Below are positions 24,701-33,400 of a stretch of DNA of 64,000 bases, in pieces. Source of the stretch: Kitasatospora sp. GP82 (GTDB lineage: Bacteria > Actinomycetota > Actinomycetes > Streptomycetales > Streptomycetaceae); NCBI RefSeq assembly GCF_029892105.1, contig NZ_JARZAJ010000009.1, positions 173,492-237,491 on the forward strand, in the 5' to 3' direction. How positions within the stretch are numbered: the stretch's first letter is position 1; each line of letters starts with the position of its first letter. The notes below the pieces were generated by a model, which was not told the origin of the DNA, ran no database searches, and was given only the letters and a program-made list of their open reading frames with translations. A program made the translations under genes and the position numbers.

Positions 24701-27700
24701 AGCCGGACGACCCGGCCGAACTGCTGCGCCACCTCGGCGTCGACCTGCGCCACGCCCAGCAGGTGCTGCACTACTACTTCACCGACGGCACCACCGGCAC
24801 CCCCGAGCTCTATGTCCTCGACACGGCCACCGCGCTCGATCTGGCCGACGAGCGCTGGGCGGTGCGCATCCGGCAGGGCGAGACGTGGCTGCGGCGACTG
24901 CACCGGTGCGGGCTGCCGGGCGCGCGCGGCGACGACCGGTGGATCACCGATGCCCGAGTGGCGCTCTGGGCCTCTGACGATCCGGGTACGCCGGTGGACG
25001 CGCCGCCATGGGTGACGCCCCCTCGGTCGGGCAACGCCGACCTTGCCGCATTCGTCCGGAACGGCTGCTTCGAGAACGGCGCGCCGCGCCGCTACGAGGA
25101 CCTGCGGCGGCTCAACGACGGGCTGCGCGAGCGGGCCAGGACGGCCCTGCTCGGCTACCTCTGCGGGATGGACCGGGTACCGCTGCCGTTCACGCCCGGG
25201 GCGTTCGCCCGGGAGCCGCGCGATCTCTCGGACCTGCTGCTCCAGGACGTCCTGGCCGGGATCGACGAGCGGACCAGCCGGATCGAGGATGCCGTCCGCG
25301 CCGTCCAGGCCTATGTGCAGCGAGCCCGGCTCGGACTTGAGGACGCGTCGGGCTTCACGGTCGGCCCGGCCTTCGTGCTGCTGTGGGAGCGCCGCTTCGC
25401 GACCTTCCGCACCTGGGAGTCCTGCCGCCGACGCGAGGTGTACCGGGAGAACTGGATCGAGTGGGACGACCTCCGGGCCGCCAGGGAGTCCGAGGCGTTC
25501 CGCTTCCTGGAGGCCGAGCTGCGCCGCGCCACCCTGACGGTTCCCGTCCCGGGCGGGCTGGAATGGTGGCCGGACCGGACACCGCCGGAGCACCCCGGAC
25601 TGACGGTGTTGCAGGCCCGTGAACCGGCCGAGATCCGCCTCGTCCCCCCGGTGGCCGCGGGAAAGGCCCCGGACGAGGGGCTGGACGTGTTCGGGATGCC
25701 GGAACGGGCCGCCCGGCCGTCCTGGCTCGCCGAGGTGGCGGCCCCATCGACCGCCCCCACGTCCGCGCCGGACGTACCGCGACCTGACGGTCTCCGGCCG
25801 ACGGGCGGCGATGCGGAGACCGTCGTCGCGGCCGCCACCGCCGCCGCGACCGCTCCGCCCCCCTTCACCGCCGACCGACCGCCGCTCTGGCTGCAAGCGG
25901 CAGTGCGCCTGGGCACCCGCTTCGTCCGGCTGGCCGCCGCCGGGATCCCACCCGCTTCGAGCACCTTCACCGAGCACCCCGAGCCACCGTCGAGCGGCTG
26001 CTGTGCCCCATGCCGGTGCGGCCACCCGCCGGCCGCCGACGAGTACTACTTCTGGCTGGCCGACTCCGCGGCCTTCGACGACTTCGACGCGCAGCAGGAC
26101 GCCGACCTCGGCGTCGCCCACCCGGACCCGGCCAACCCGGACCGCCAGGTCGACGAGACCTCCGACTGGCACCGCCAGGACAAGCTGCCCGGGCTGCTGA
26201 GGTGGGAGCCGGAGCCGGTCGTCCACCTCTACTGGAGCCGGATGCACCGCGGCGAGTTCGAGCCGGTGCGGCGCTCGGCCGAGGGCGTGCGGGTCGACTC
26301 GGCGCCGACGGCCCAACTGCTCTTCCAGGGACGGACACTGGACTCGCTGCGGTTCGAGGTCTCCGGCGGCCAGGTGCCGGTCGGATACCCGAGACCGCAG
26401 CCGCCCGCGATCCCGCCACCCGGCTTCCGCTACGACCTGGCGACCGACTCCGCCGTGGTGCTGCCACGGGTGGCCGGACCTCAGCTCCCGGTACTGCCGA
26501 CCCCGTCCCCTTTCATCGGCGGGCTGGCGGCCTACCCCTACTTCGCATATGTCGCGCCCGGAGCGTGCCTGGTCCCACCCTCGGGCCACAGTGTCGCGCG
26601 GACCGTCGCCGCCACACTGCGCACCCACTGCCGGTACGAGGCCGCGCTGAAGTGGTACGAGATCGCCCACCCGCCGCTGCACCGCGACAACACCTGGGCG
26701 CGCTGCGTGGCCCAGGAGCGGGAGACCGAGGGCGGCGAGCACCGGCCCGACGTGGCGTGCTGCCCGTCGTCACCGGTCGGCGACGACATCGCACGCGACC
26801 GGGCTGTCCTGCTCGCCTATCTGGAGACACTGCGGCAGTGGGGCGACGCGCTGCTCTGCCGTAACACGCCGGAGTCGGACCAGCAGGCCACGGTGGTGTT
26901 CGGCGTCCTTGACCAGCTGCTCGGCCGACGGCCCGTCCGGGTCCTCGCCCGGGACACCGTCGGTACCGCGCAGACGGTGGCGGGGTTCCGGCCCCGCCCC
27001 GCGCCGCTCAACCCCCGGCTGCTCGCCCTGTACGACCTGACCGCGGACCGGCTCGCACTGGTCAGGCACAGTCTGAACGGCCGTCGGCTGCGCCGACCCG
27101 CGCGCCGCCAGGGCACCAGGCTGTGGGGCGACGCGGACTACTGGGGTGCGAGCGAACTGCGCGACGGCCGACGGGAGTCCGAAGACCCCTGCGACGCGGA
27201 CTGCGACGGCGCCCAGGAGTGCCGCTGCTGCGCCAGCCCCTACCGATTCACCTTCCTCGTGCAGAAGGCGATCGACCTGGCCAGCGAGGTACGCGGGCTC
27301 GGCGCCGCGCTGCTCTCGGCCTACGAGAAGGGAGACGCGGAAGCACTCGGCGCACTGCGCGCCACGCATGAACGGCAGTTGCTGGAACTGGCCCTCGACG
27401 TCCGGAAGAACCAGTGGCGGGACGCCGACTGGCAGGTGCAGGCACTGGACAGGACCAAGGAGGGCGCGCAGACCAGGCTGCGCTACTACCAGCAGCTCGT
27501 CCAGCGCGGCCTGAACGCGGGGGAGACCGGGTACCAGGCGCTGACCGCCGTGTCGATCGGCTCGCGGGTCGCGGGCAACGTGTCCGAGGCGATCGCCCAG
27601 GGCATCGGGATGATCCCCGACTTCTGGCTCGGCGTCGCAGGGATCGCCGGATCGCCCCTGCAGTTCCAGCAACTGCCGCTGGGCAACAAGCTCGCCGCCG

Positions 27701-29346
27701 GGTTCTCCACCGCAGCGCGGATCATGAACGCACTGGCGGAGATCGCCAACACCAGTGCCGGGCTGAGCCTCACCGAGGGCGGCTGGGACAGGCGCCTGGA
27801 CGAGTGGCACCACCAGGTCGACGTGACCAGCATCGAGATCGAGCAGATCGAACGTCAGATCCTCGGCGCGGAGCGGCGGCGGGACGCGGCCCTGCGCGAG
27901 CTGAACAACCATCAGCAGCAGATCGAGAACTCCGTCGAGGTGCAGGACTTCCTGCGGAGCAAGTTCACCAACCCGGAGCTCTACCTCTTCCTCCAGCAGG
28001 AGACCGCGGCGCTGCACCGCCAGTTGTACGAACTGGCCCGGCACACCGCACGCCGGGCCCAGCGCGCGTTCAACTACGAACGCGGCCACACGGCGCGGGA
28101 GTTCCTGCCCTCGGACGACTGGGACAACCTGCACGAAGGGCTGCTCGCCGGGGAACGCCTCCAGCTGGCGCTGCGCCAGATGGAGGGAGCGTACCTGGAC
28201 GCCAACTGCCGCGAGTACGAGCTGACCAAGCATCTGTCGCTGCGGCTGGACTTCCCGTTGGCGTTCCTGCATCTGCAGACGGCCGGCCGGGCGGAGATCG
28301 AGGTGCCGGAGTGGATGTTCGACCTCGACTACCCCGGCCACTACCTGCGCCGAATCAGGAACGTCACCATGACGATCCCGTGTGTGGTCGGCCCGTACAC
28401 CGGAGTGCACTGCCGGTTGACGCTGCTGAGCAGCACCACCCGGGTGGATCCGCGACTGACCGCGCCACCCGCCGGGTGCTGCGACCACGCCGGCGGTGAG
28501 CGGCCCGGCCCCGGGCACCGCCGGCCGGCCGGCACCTGTTGCACCACCTGCGGCACCGAGTCGGAAGAGGCGGTGCCGGACGGCTACCGCGCCGTGCCGG
28601 ACGACCCCCGGCTGGTGCGCAACTACGGTGCTGCCGAGGCGATCGCGACGTCGAGCGGCCAGAACGACTCCGGTCTGTTCGAGCTCAACTTCCGGGACGA
28701 GCGGTACCTGCCGTTCGAGTTCGCCGGGGCGGTCAGCCGCTGGCGGATCGAACTGCCGCCGGAGAACAACCGGTTCGACCTGGACACGCTCGGCGATGCC
28801 GTCCTCCATCTCAACTACACCGCCCGCGAAGGCGGGGAGGTGCTGCGCCGGGCCGCCAACGCGGACGCCCAGCGGTGGCTCCCCGGTGCCGGACTTCGGC
28901 TCTTCGACATCCGGCACGACTTCCCTGACGACTGGTACCGGCTGCGGCCGAGCCGGCCGGGCGGGGGAGGCCGGGCGCTGCTGCCGCTGCGCCTGGCGCG
29001 CGAGCACTTCCCGTTCCTGCTCAGCACCGCGGCGGTGGAGATCACCAGACTGGAGCTGTTCGTCCAACTCGCCGACCCGGACTGCCGGGCCGATCTCGGC
29101 GTCAGATTCCTCACCGAGCACGAGGCCGAGCATCCCGACGGGGCGGAGTGCACCTGCGCCGGCCGCGAGCTCGACTGCCTGGCGAGTGCCGAGTGGCAGG
29201 GGCTGTACCACGGTGTGCTGGACACCTCGCTGCCCCTGCGCAGCCGGGGCAGCGAGCGCGAGCTGGGCTTCTTCCACTTTCCGCACGGCGTCGGGGCGCT
29301 CGCCCGGGTTTTCCTGGTCTGCGGCTACCGGCAGCGTGAGCGGTAG
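18799..29346 (+). CDS. Tc toxin subunit A (TcdA/TcA-type pore-forming translocon)
   Basis: A 3,515-residue TcA. Known TcA pentamers bind the target cell and inject the TcC cargo through a central channel. Recognisable parts: a PA14-like insertion at about 1627-1767 (FAVTWTGELLVEHGGSYRFH); the ABC-toxin N-terminal-region signature near 2107-2180 (TSRIEDAVRAVQAYVQR); long amphipathic pore helices at about 2855-3095; and the TcB-binding signature near 3150-3215 (FDLDYPGHYLRRIRNVTMTI, then PCVVGPYTGVHC). Several Cys-rich clusters (22021, 25999, 26758, 27190, 28477, 29149) are unusual. ATG 18799 was chosen because AAGGAG ends 11 bases upstream inside the stop of the preceding gene; an in-frame GTG at 18787 overlaps that site. 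There is no signal peptide. The gene ends at a perfect palindrome. Confidence 0.92.
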   Translation: MDYIIIRLHPTVPTTGDLFTSALTGLELTAYDMTFDQSSAGVPIGHAKDVVTPGLGVVFTPATTTVDGVTVPETAPAVVQHFVVDPLTDLPVLDPLTGNPLLEAAATVVMAVQPATPHAEYPTPTSYDVRLALTRGTEIADPTVNYNITTISDSNLPVLQAEFFTPDPNALPVAGYAAIPPAPPTGGGPVPDRVELPADGSAPNFDQLVNAVNHVLDKDPGTGGHLHQRPQLTVGQCRQIAAELVWDRVRYPPPAEPAELGAIYTHAPGDTSDAAQNAENERQKFEAQQTGYHATHDAEAARLAGFVFSASAAMVCERITAGPDAVTGTPPDPPTADSAALAFPVITGPAAHPVFLDTAVLLTAPTGATGLAPAFAVPAAYFYALGAVLPPQLDAAQRYDAARFAAESTVLQTLRAAVEAGSVGAVESCATAPGLGAIEPVRAARRLRALGGAAGALPSVSLDAPITTLVTDWLAHPGDSAGIDQGFWVHEVAAQPAAYLELVLRIVTGNLQPLIAAIKAPAFGVASVADLVLKTDQQWRQLFLGPPVHLDLLPAFAAPGTPAQRVEAFLRHLRRFFTVPIEAGPPGQQVTTVIPALGRSVDDVFDRFVTAYQGQNVGAFTLGTDPDPNALTQAVQETFPGDPDAQAWLRQALHALDELYRLTSPAAVPAELRFSLLEALYARGFTSRAAVHALTAQEFQAALSGTVAHPYAAAIQQEAGGPGPDPGQDPGTFLPVNPDGSLTDCVPPPHLSPFGPVAYLSELLAASATSTCDHPRGVGESRRLAQALADRRGPIAGLHATRANLQTPLPVIDLVNESLEALAAGVAPGGSGSIAGAVFDTAQAELAGHRLRQYDPATDPAGTDGTTPDGVNAQSHPAAGFAHDPATLFAALPEHSSPATVDVPTASTEAYAALRSDLSAPVLPYDQPLDVCRSYLCRLGTSRYAAMRRFRRDITEFVLDSDPAHEPAGFQRHRWRYPVRFELALEYLGISEPEYQRLYATGQADDALLRELYGVAPDDGQQWADTVLAVPEFLRRTGLTYCELLDLHKCGVVGFDADGPGARTDGEAGSGFPDCEPCCPDDLRIRFTEPADRQDPSSALHRLAVFIRLWRRLGERPELSLSFALLRALGEVLHLFDSAGAVNPDFPRQLAALLILCADLRLSLPEPSDGPGQPDGGVPLLALWGSQQPGPGRQRAVELLLDGVEDHAEARYACRRRGPEFAKVVADNLAPLSRLAGFAPDSESDTWYALPTHTLRFAEVLGKIYASDFTVGELLFLYTVDDHLDGSDPFPLPDRNESCDDPLLLPESGPAEDDGRSSLWSLRRSVLAVEVDEEEARRWSWARITTALREEFGYPAPPPGGADPLAELGEHFFPRTLERAGHPVDRLRRQYRTPLAGDDTSPDMWLGPPEGPFGYDRHTGELWTGLPLKDEQVIASLSELRPLREAEQIAVRDLYFAPRAALAPFAALFDNAESAIERLVSEPDEQERFAFFQRQFALFHHRCRAIADHLAAHVADVTGGQPSEAGRAAARQVLRRLLGDENGGLTPWEDDSGEPPVPTWQPQPSGGAFAALLGIAGTGLLGEYRGLGQGASPGPLWRETRGPLTAFGAVRDAHNAPVPTILPALDHALTVEQRRQVYVHNGFARSDADGTPLGGAQPFAVTWTGELLVEHGGSYRFHAGAPTEGDHEPDPAAPGRRWRLTLQRGQRRWVLLNHGMPGEDAPAAASRPLALRRGTYRITVEFEQCQPEFARPEDVCPTRTGFQLKYTGPDTGGVLGEIPHDRLFLREKDGTLGEGIVRHGEGGEGGAGGEEQGPTARIGAHETAAVYLETRYTSTLRDIRRTYQRAFKALLLAERFALSAHPVHPYRQSELGYLLDHPETFEGTSYPRTGTTAFATHHAWLDLDLLPVGDPYPPQPASDQRARPSARRQAALFDGWERLFDYARLRAQTGRAREHPAWLLFAEVCERQPDDPAELLRHLGVDLRHAQQVLHYYFTDGTTGTPELYVLDTATALDLADERWAVRIRQGETWLRRLHRCGLPGARGDDRWITDARVALWASDDPGTPVDAPPWVTPPRSGNADLAAFVRNGCFENGAPRRYEDLRRLNDGLRERARTALLGYLCGMDRVPLPFTPGAFAREPRDLSDLLLQDVLAGIDERTSRIEDAVRAVQAYVQRARLGLEDASGFTVGPAFVLLWERRFATFRTWESCRRREVYRENWIEWDDLRAARESEAFRFLEAELRRATLTVPVPGGLEWWPDRTPPEHPGLTVLQAREPAEIRLVPPVAAGKAPDEGLDVFGMPERAARPSWLAEVAAPSTAPTSAPDVPRPDGLRPTGGDAETVVAAATAAATAPPPFTADRPPLWLQAAVRLGTRFVRLAAAGIPPASSTFTEHPEPPSSGCCAPCRCGHPPAADEYYFWLADSAAFDDFDAQQDADLGVAHPDPANPDRQVDETSDWHRQDKLPGLLRWEPEPVVHLYWSRMHRGEFEPVRRSAEGVRVDSAPTAQLLFQGRTLDSLRFEVSGGQVPVGYPRPQPPAIPPPGFRYDLATDSAVVLPRVAGPQLPVLPTPSPFIGGLAAYPYFAYVAPGACLVPPSGHSVARTVAATLRTHCRYEAALKWYEIAHPPLHRDNTWARCVAQERETEGGEHRPDVACCPSSPVGDDIARDRAVLLAYLETLRQWGDALLCRNTPESDQQATVVFGVLDQLLGRRPVRVLARDTVGTAQTVAGFRPRPAPLNPRLLALYDLTADRLALVRHSLNGRRLRRPARRQGTRLWGDADYWGASELRDGRRESEDPCDADCDGAQECRCCASPYRFTFLVQKAIDLASEVRGLGAALLSAYEKGDAEALGALRATHERQLLELALDVRKNQWRDADWQVQALDRTKEGAQTRLRYYQQLVQRGLNAGETGYQALTAVSIGSRVAGNVSEAIAQGIGMIPDFWLGVAGIAGSPLQFQQLPLGNKLAAGFSTAARIMNALAEIANTSAGLSLTEGGWDRRLDEWHHQVDVTSIEIEQIERQILGAERRRDAALRELNNHQQQIENSVEVQDFLRSKFTNPELYLFLQQETAALHRQLYELARHTARRAQRAFNYERGHTAREFLPSDDWDNLHEGLLAGERLQLALRQMEGAYLDANCREYELTKHLSLRLDFPLAFLHLQTAGRAEIEVPEWMFDLDYPGHYLRRIRNVTMTIPCVVGPYTGVHCRLTLLSSTTRVDPRLTAPPAGCCDHAGGERPGPGHRRPAGTCCTTCGTESEEAVPDGYRAVPDDPRLVRNYGAAEAIATSSGQNDSGLFELNFRDERYLPFEFAGAVSRWRIELPPENNRFDLDTLGDAVLHLNYTAREGGEVLRRAANADAQRWLPGAGLRLFDIRHDFPDDWYRLRPSRPGGGGRALLPLRLAREHFPFLLSTAAVEITRLELFVQLADPDCRADLGVRFLTEHEAEHPDGAECTCAGRELDCLASAEWQGLYHGVLDTSLPLRSRGSERELGFFHFPHGVGALARVFLVCGYRQRER

Positions 29347-29351
29347 AGCGT

Positions 29352-29409
29352 CGGTGCGATGCAGCGCGACGGTCCGGGGCGCCCCGGACCGTCGCGCTGC
29401 ATCGCACCG
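29352..29409. terminator. Perfect 58-bp palindrome, bidirectional terminator
   Basis: Two exactly complementary 29-base arms meet with no spacer: left 29352-29380 (begins CGGTGCGATGCAGCGC), right 29381-29409. It starts six bases after the TcA stop and ends 12 bases before the stop of the convergent LuxR gene, so it should block read-through both ways. Confidence 0.85.
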
Positions 29410-29421
29410 GGTGATTCACCG

Positions 29422-30279
29422 TCACATCGGCCGCTGCCGTACCTTGCCGTCGACCCGCGCGACCCGCGGCACGTGGTCACCGTCCTCCAGCAGGACCGCT
29501 GGTCCGACGGCGGCGCCCGTGGCCTGGTGGCCGGTTGGAGCGACGGCCGCCGGACCTGGAGCCGAGGCTGGGGGCGCTGCGCTGCTGGGCTCCGGGGGCC
29601 AGGCGCCCGGCGCGAGGACTCCCGTCACGTAGGCGCGCGCGACCAGTGCCGTTCTGTTCGGCGTTCCCCAGCGCCGGGACAGGCGTCCCAGGTGGTAGTT
29701 GACCCCGTCCACGGTCAGTCCCACGGCGGTGGCGATCTGTGTGTTCGTGGAGCCGCCCGCGGCCAGGGCGAGGATCCGCGCTTCCATGGGGCTCACCCGG
29801 GCGTGCGTGCCGGGTTCGGGGGCAGGCGGGGCGGGTTCGTCCAGCACGCTCAGCAGCAGGAGCAGGTGCGGAAGGGCGTCCGGTGTGTCGCTGACCAGGT
29901 CGACGGTCAGCTCGCCGTGCCGTTCGATGCCGGTCCCGGTGGACCAGGACACCTCGATCGGATACCGCGACCTGCGGCGCAGCCGTACGGCCTCGGCGAG
30001 TGGATGGAGCCGGGGCGGGGTCTTCGGGCGGAAGAGGTCCAGGGCGTTGCGTCCGGTCAGCCGCCCGGGAAGGGTGCCCCATTCCGCGGCCATCGCGGGG
30101 TTCGCCAGCAGTACGGTGCCGTAGGCGTCGCAGAGGGCGGTCGGTACCGGCAGGTGGTCGAACAGGAGCAGGGCCCAGTTGCGCCAGACGACCGCCCGGT
30201 TCCGATCCGGCGTCCGGGCGCCGTCGTCCGGCGGTCCACCCGGACACTGTCCTCGGGAATCCATGTCGTGGGAATCCAT
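29422..30279 (-). CDS. PAS-LuxR transcriptional regulator
   Basis: A 285-residue one-component regulator. Residues about 35-140 form a PAS-like sensor domain (LLFDHLPVPTALCDAYGTVL, then ANPAMAAEWG), and about 163-220 a LuxR-type helix-turn-helix (VSPMEARILALAAGGSTNTQ, then IATAVGLTVDGVNYHLGRLS). The tail is Pro/Ala-rich. The ATG at 30279 has AGGGA eight bases upstream. The gene converges on the Tc toxin operon across a palindromic terminator and diverges from the P450-BM3-like gene, so that gene is the most likely target. PAS-LuxR proteins in streptomycetes often control secondary metabolism; the signal here is unknown. Confidence 0.85.
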   Translation of the reverse strand: MDSHDMDSRGQCPGGPPDDGARTPDRNRAVVWRNWALLLFDHLPVPTALCDAYGTVLLANPAMAAEWGTLPGRLTGRNALDLFRPKTPPRLHPLAEAVRLRRRSRYPIEVSWSTGTGIERHGELTVDLVSDTPDALPHLLLLLSVLDEPAPPAPEPGTHARVSPMEARILALAAGGSTNTQIATAVGLTVDGVNYHLGRLSRRWGTPNRTALVARAYVTGVLAPGAWPPEPSSAAPPASAPGPAAVAPTGHQATGAAVGPAVLLEDGDHVPRVARVDGKVRQRPM

Positions 30280-30482
30280 GCCGCATCCCTGATCGTCGTG
30301 TTGTCGCCCCTGCCGTTACACCCCCGGAGCCGGACGGCGCAAGACCGACGCTCCCGAGGTCACTACACAATCATGTAGGAGGGGTGGACCACACGGTACT
30401 CCCGCTGCGCCAGGGTGGAGCCAGCCGCCCGCACCGTGGCGGCGGTAGTCCGGAATCCCTGACCCCGGAGGGCAGTTCACCC
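30280..30482. promoter_or_regulatory. Divergent control region, PAS-LuxR regulator and P450-BM3-like gene
   Basis: A 203-base shared control region. A small inverted repeat CTACA (30363-30367), six bases, TGTAG (30374-30378) lies on the P450 side and is a candidate binding site for the divergent LuxR regulator. The evidence is only position and symmetry. Confidence 0.35.
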
Positions 30483-33400
30483 ATGACCGAGACCCTGCTT
30501 CCACCGCGGGCCGGCAGCGGTGACGGCGTTCCCGTCATCGACGTCTCCGCCGAAGGCCCGACCGCGACGCCGGTCCTGCGGCACATGGAGCTGGCACGGC
30601 GCCACGGCCCGGCCTTCGTCCAGCGCCTGCACGGCCACGACACCCTGTTCGTCAGCAGCCTGGACCTGGTCACCGAGCTGGCCGACGAGCAGCGCTTCAC
30701 CAAGGCCGTCGGTCCCGCGTTGCAGAACGTGCGGGAGTTCACCGGCGACGGCCTGTTCACGGCCTACAACGACGAGCCCAACTGGGCCAAGGCCCACGAC
30801 ATCCTCATGCCGGCCTTCGCGCTCGGGTCGATGCGCACCTACCACCCGGTGATGCTGAAGGTCGCCCGCCGGCTCCTCACCTCCTGGGACCGCCGCGCCG
30901 CGTCCGGCGCCCCCGTGGACGTTCCCGAGGACATGACGCGGATGACCCTGGACACCATCGGGCTTGCCGGGTTCGGGTTCGACTTCGGCTCCTTCGACCG
31001 CGACGAGCCGCACCCGTTCGTCAGCGCGATGGTGCGCTGCCTGGACTGGGCGATGAAGCGGCTCGGCCGCGCTCCCGGCCTCGACTACAGCGAGCACGAC
31101 GAGGCGATGCGCGCCGACGCCGCCTACCTCGCCTCGGTGGTCGACGAGGTCGTCACCGCGCGCACGGCAGCCGGGGTCGGCCCGGGCGACCAGGTGCAGG
31201 ACCTCCTCGGCCTGATGCTCAGCGCGACGCATCCCGGTGACGGCACCGCCCTGGACCTGGAGAACATCCGCAACCAGGTGATCACCTTCCTGATCGCCGG
31301 GCACGAGACCACCTCCGGCACCCTGGCCTTCGCCCTGCACAATCTGGTCAGGCATCCGGCTGCGCTGCACCGGGTACAGCGCGAGGTGGACCAGCTGTGG
31401 GGCGAAACCGCCGACCCGGAGCCCACGTTCGAGGACGTCGGCCGCCTGCGTTACACCCGCCAGGTGCTGAACGAGACCCTGCGGCTGTGGCCCGCCGCTC
31501 CCGGATTCGGACGCCAGGCGCGCCAGGACACCGTCCTGGGCGGCCGCATCCCGCTGCCCGCCGGGCAGCCCGTCATCGTCATGACCCCGATGCTGCACCG
31601 CGACCCCGCCTGGGGCGACAATCCGGAGCTGTTCGACCCCGCCAGGTTCGCCCCCGAGGCGGAAGCGGCCCGGTCCCCGCATGCGTTCAAGCCGTTCGGT
31701 ACCGGCGAACGCGCCTGTATCGGCCGTCAGTTCGCCCTGCACGAGGCCACCATGCTGCTCGGCATGCTCGTCCGCCGCTACCGGCTGATCGACCACGCCG
31801 ACTACCGGCTGACGCTGAAGCAGTCACTGACCATCAAGCCGGACGGCTTCACCCTCACCGTTGTCCCGCGCACCCCCGCCGACCGCGCCGCAACCCGTGC
31901 CGCACTGCCGGCCGACACCCCCGCGCCCACCGAGGGCGCACCCACCGACGCCGCAGATCGGCCCACCCACGTCCGGCAGGGCACCGGCGTGCTGCTGCTG
32001 CACGGCTCCAACTACGGCACCTGCCGCGGCTTCGCCGCCGGGCTTGCCGACGCCGCCGCCGAGCTCGGGTGCGACACCGCCACGGCGCCGCTCGACGCCC
32101 ACCGCGCCGCACTGCCCACCGACCGGCCCGTCGTCATCACCGCCGCCTCCTACAACGGACAGCCCACCGACGACGCCGCAGCCTTCGTCCGGTGGCTCGA
32201 GACGGCCGAGCCCGGTGCCGCGAAGGGCGTCAGCTACGCCGTCCTCGGCGTCGGTGACCGCAACTGGTCCGCCACCTACCAGCGCATCCCCACCCTGATC
32301 GACGAGCGGCTCGCGGCCCTCGGCGCCACCCGCATCCTGGACCGGGCCGAAGCCGACGCCTCCGGCGATCTGAGCGGCAGCGTCAAGGAGTTCACCGCCG
32401 CGCTGCGCACCGCCCTGCTGGAACGGCACGGCGACCCCGGCACCGCGCGGCAGCGGCCCGAGCGGGACGGTCCCGCCTACACCGTCACCGAGGTCACCGG
32501 CGGCACACTCGACGCCCTGGCCACCCGCCACGGTATGGCGGCGATGACCGTCACCGAGACCGGTGACCTCACCCGCCCGGACTATCCGCGCGTCAAGCGC
32601 CTGGTCCGCCTCGCCCTGCCGGAGGGGACGGCCTACCGCACCGGTGACCACCTCACCGTGCTCCCTGCCAACGACCCCGCCCTCGTCGAACGTGCCGCCC
32701 GGCTGCTGCACGCCGACCTCGACACCGTCCTCAGCATCGTCGCCAACCGTCCGCGCCGCGGCGGCCTCGCCGTCGACCGGCCGCTGACCGTTCGCGAGCT
32801 GCTCACCCACCACGTCGAGCTGCAGGACCGCCCGACCCCCGAACAGCTGAACACCCTTGCGGCGGTCAACCCCTGCCCGCCCGAACAGGCCGCCCTGCGC
32901 GCCCTCGCCGAGGACGCCGACGCGCGGTGTGCCGACCACCGCGGCCTGCTGGACGTCATCGAGGACCACCCGGCCCTGCGCGAAGCCCTGACCTGGCCCG
33001 TACTGCTGGAGCTGCTGCCTCCGATCAGACCCCGGCACTACTCCGTGTCGTCCTCCCCGGCCACCGACCCGCACCACGTCGACCTCATGGTCTCCCTGCT
33101 CCACGCCCCCGCGCGCTCCGGCCGCGGCACCTTCCGCGGCACGGGCTCCGGCTATCTGAGCGCCGTGCGGCCCGGCGACACCGTGCTCGCCCGCATCCAG
33201 CCGTGCCGCGAGGCCTTCCGTATCGACCACGGCGCCGACACCCCGGTGATCATGATCGCGGCGGGAACCGGACTGGCCCCCTTCCGCGGCGCCATCGCAG
33301 ACCGCCGCGCCCGCCTCGCGCAGGGCACCGACGACACCCCGCTCGCCCCGGCACTGTGCTACTTCGGCTGCGACGCCCCCGACGCCGACTACCTGCACGC

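Noticed and set aside
18694..26742. Two long minus-strand frames opposite TcA (1,241 and 1,398 codons)
   Set aside because: Composition and lack of motifs mark them as antisense shadows of the TcA gene, which has clear family signatures.
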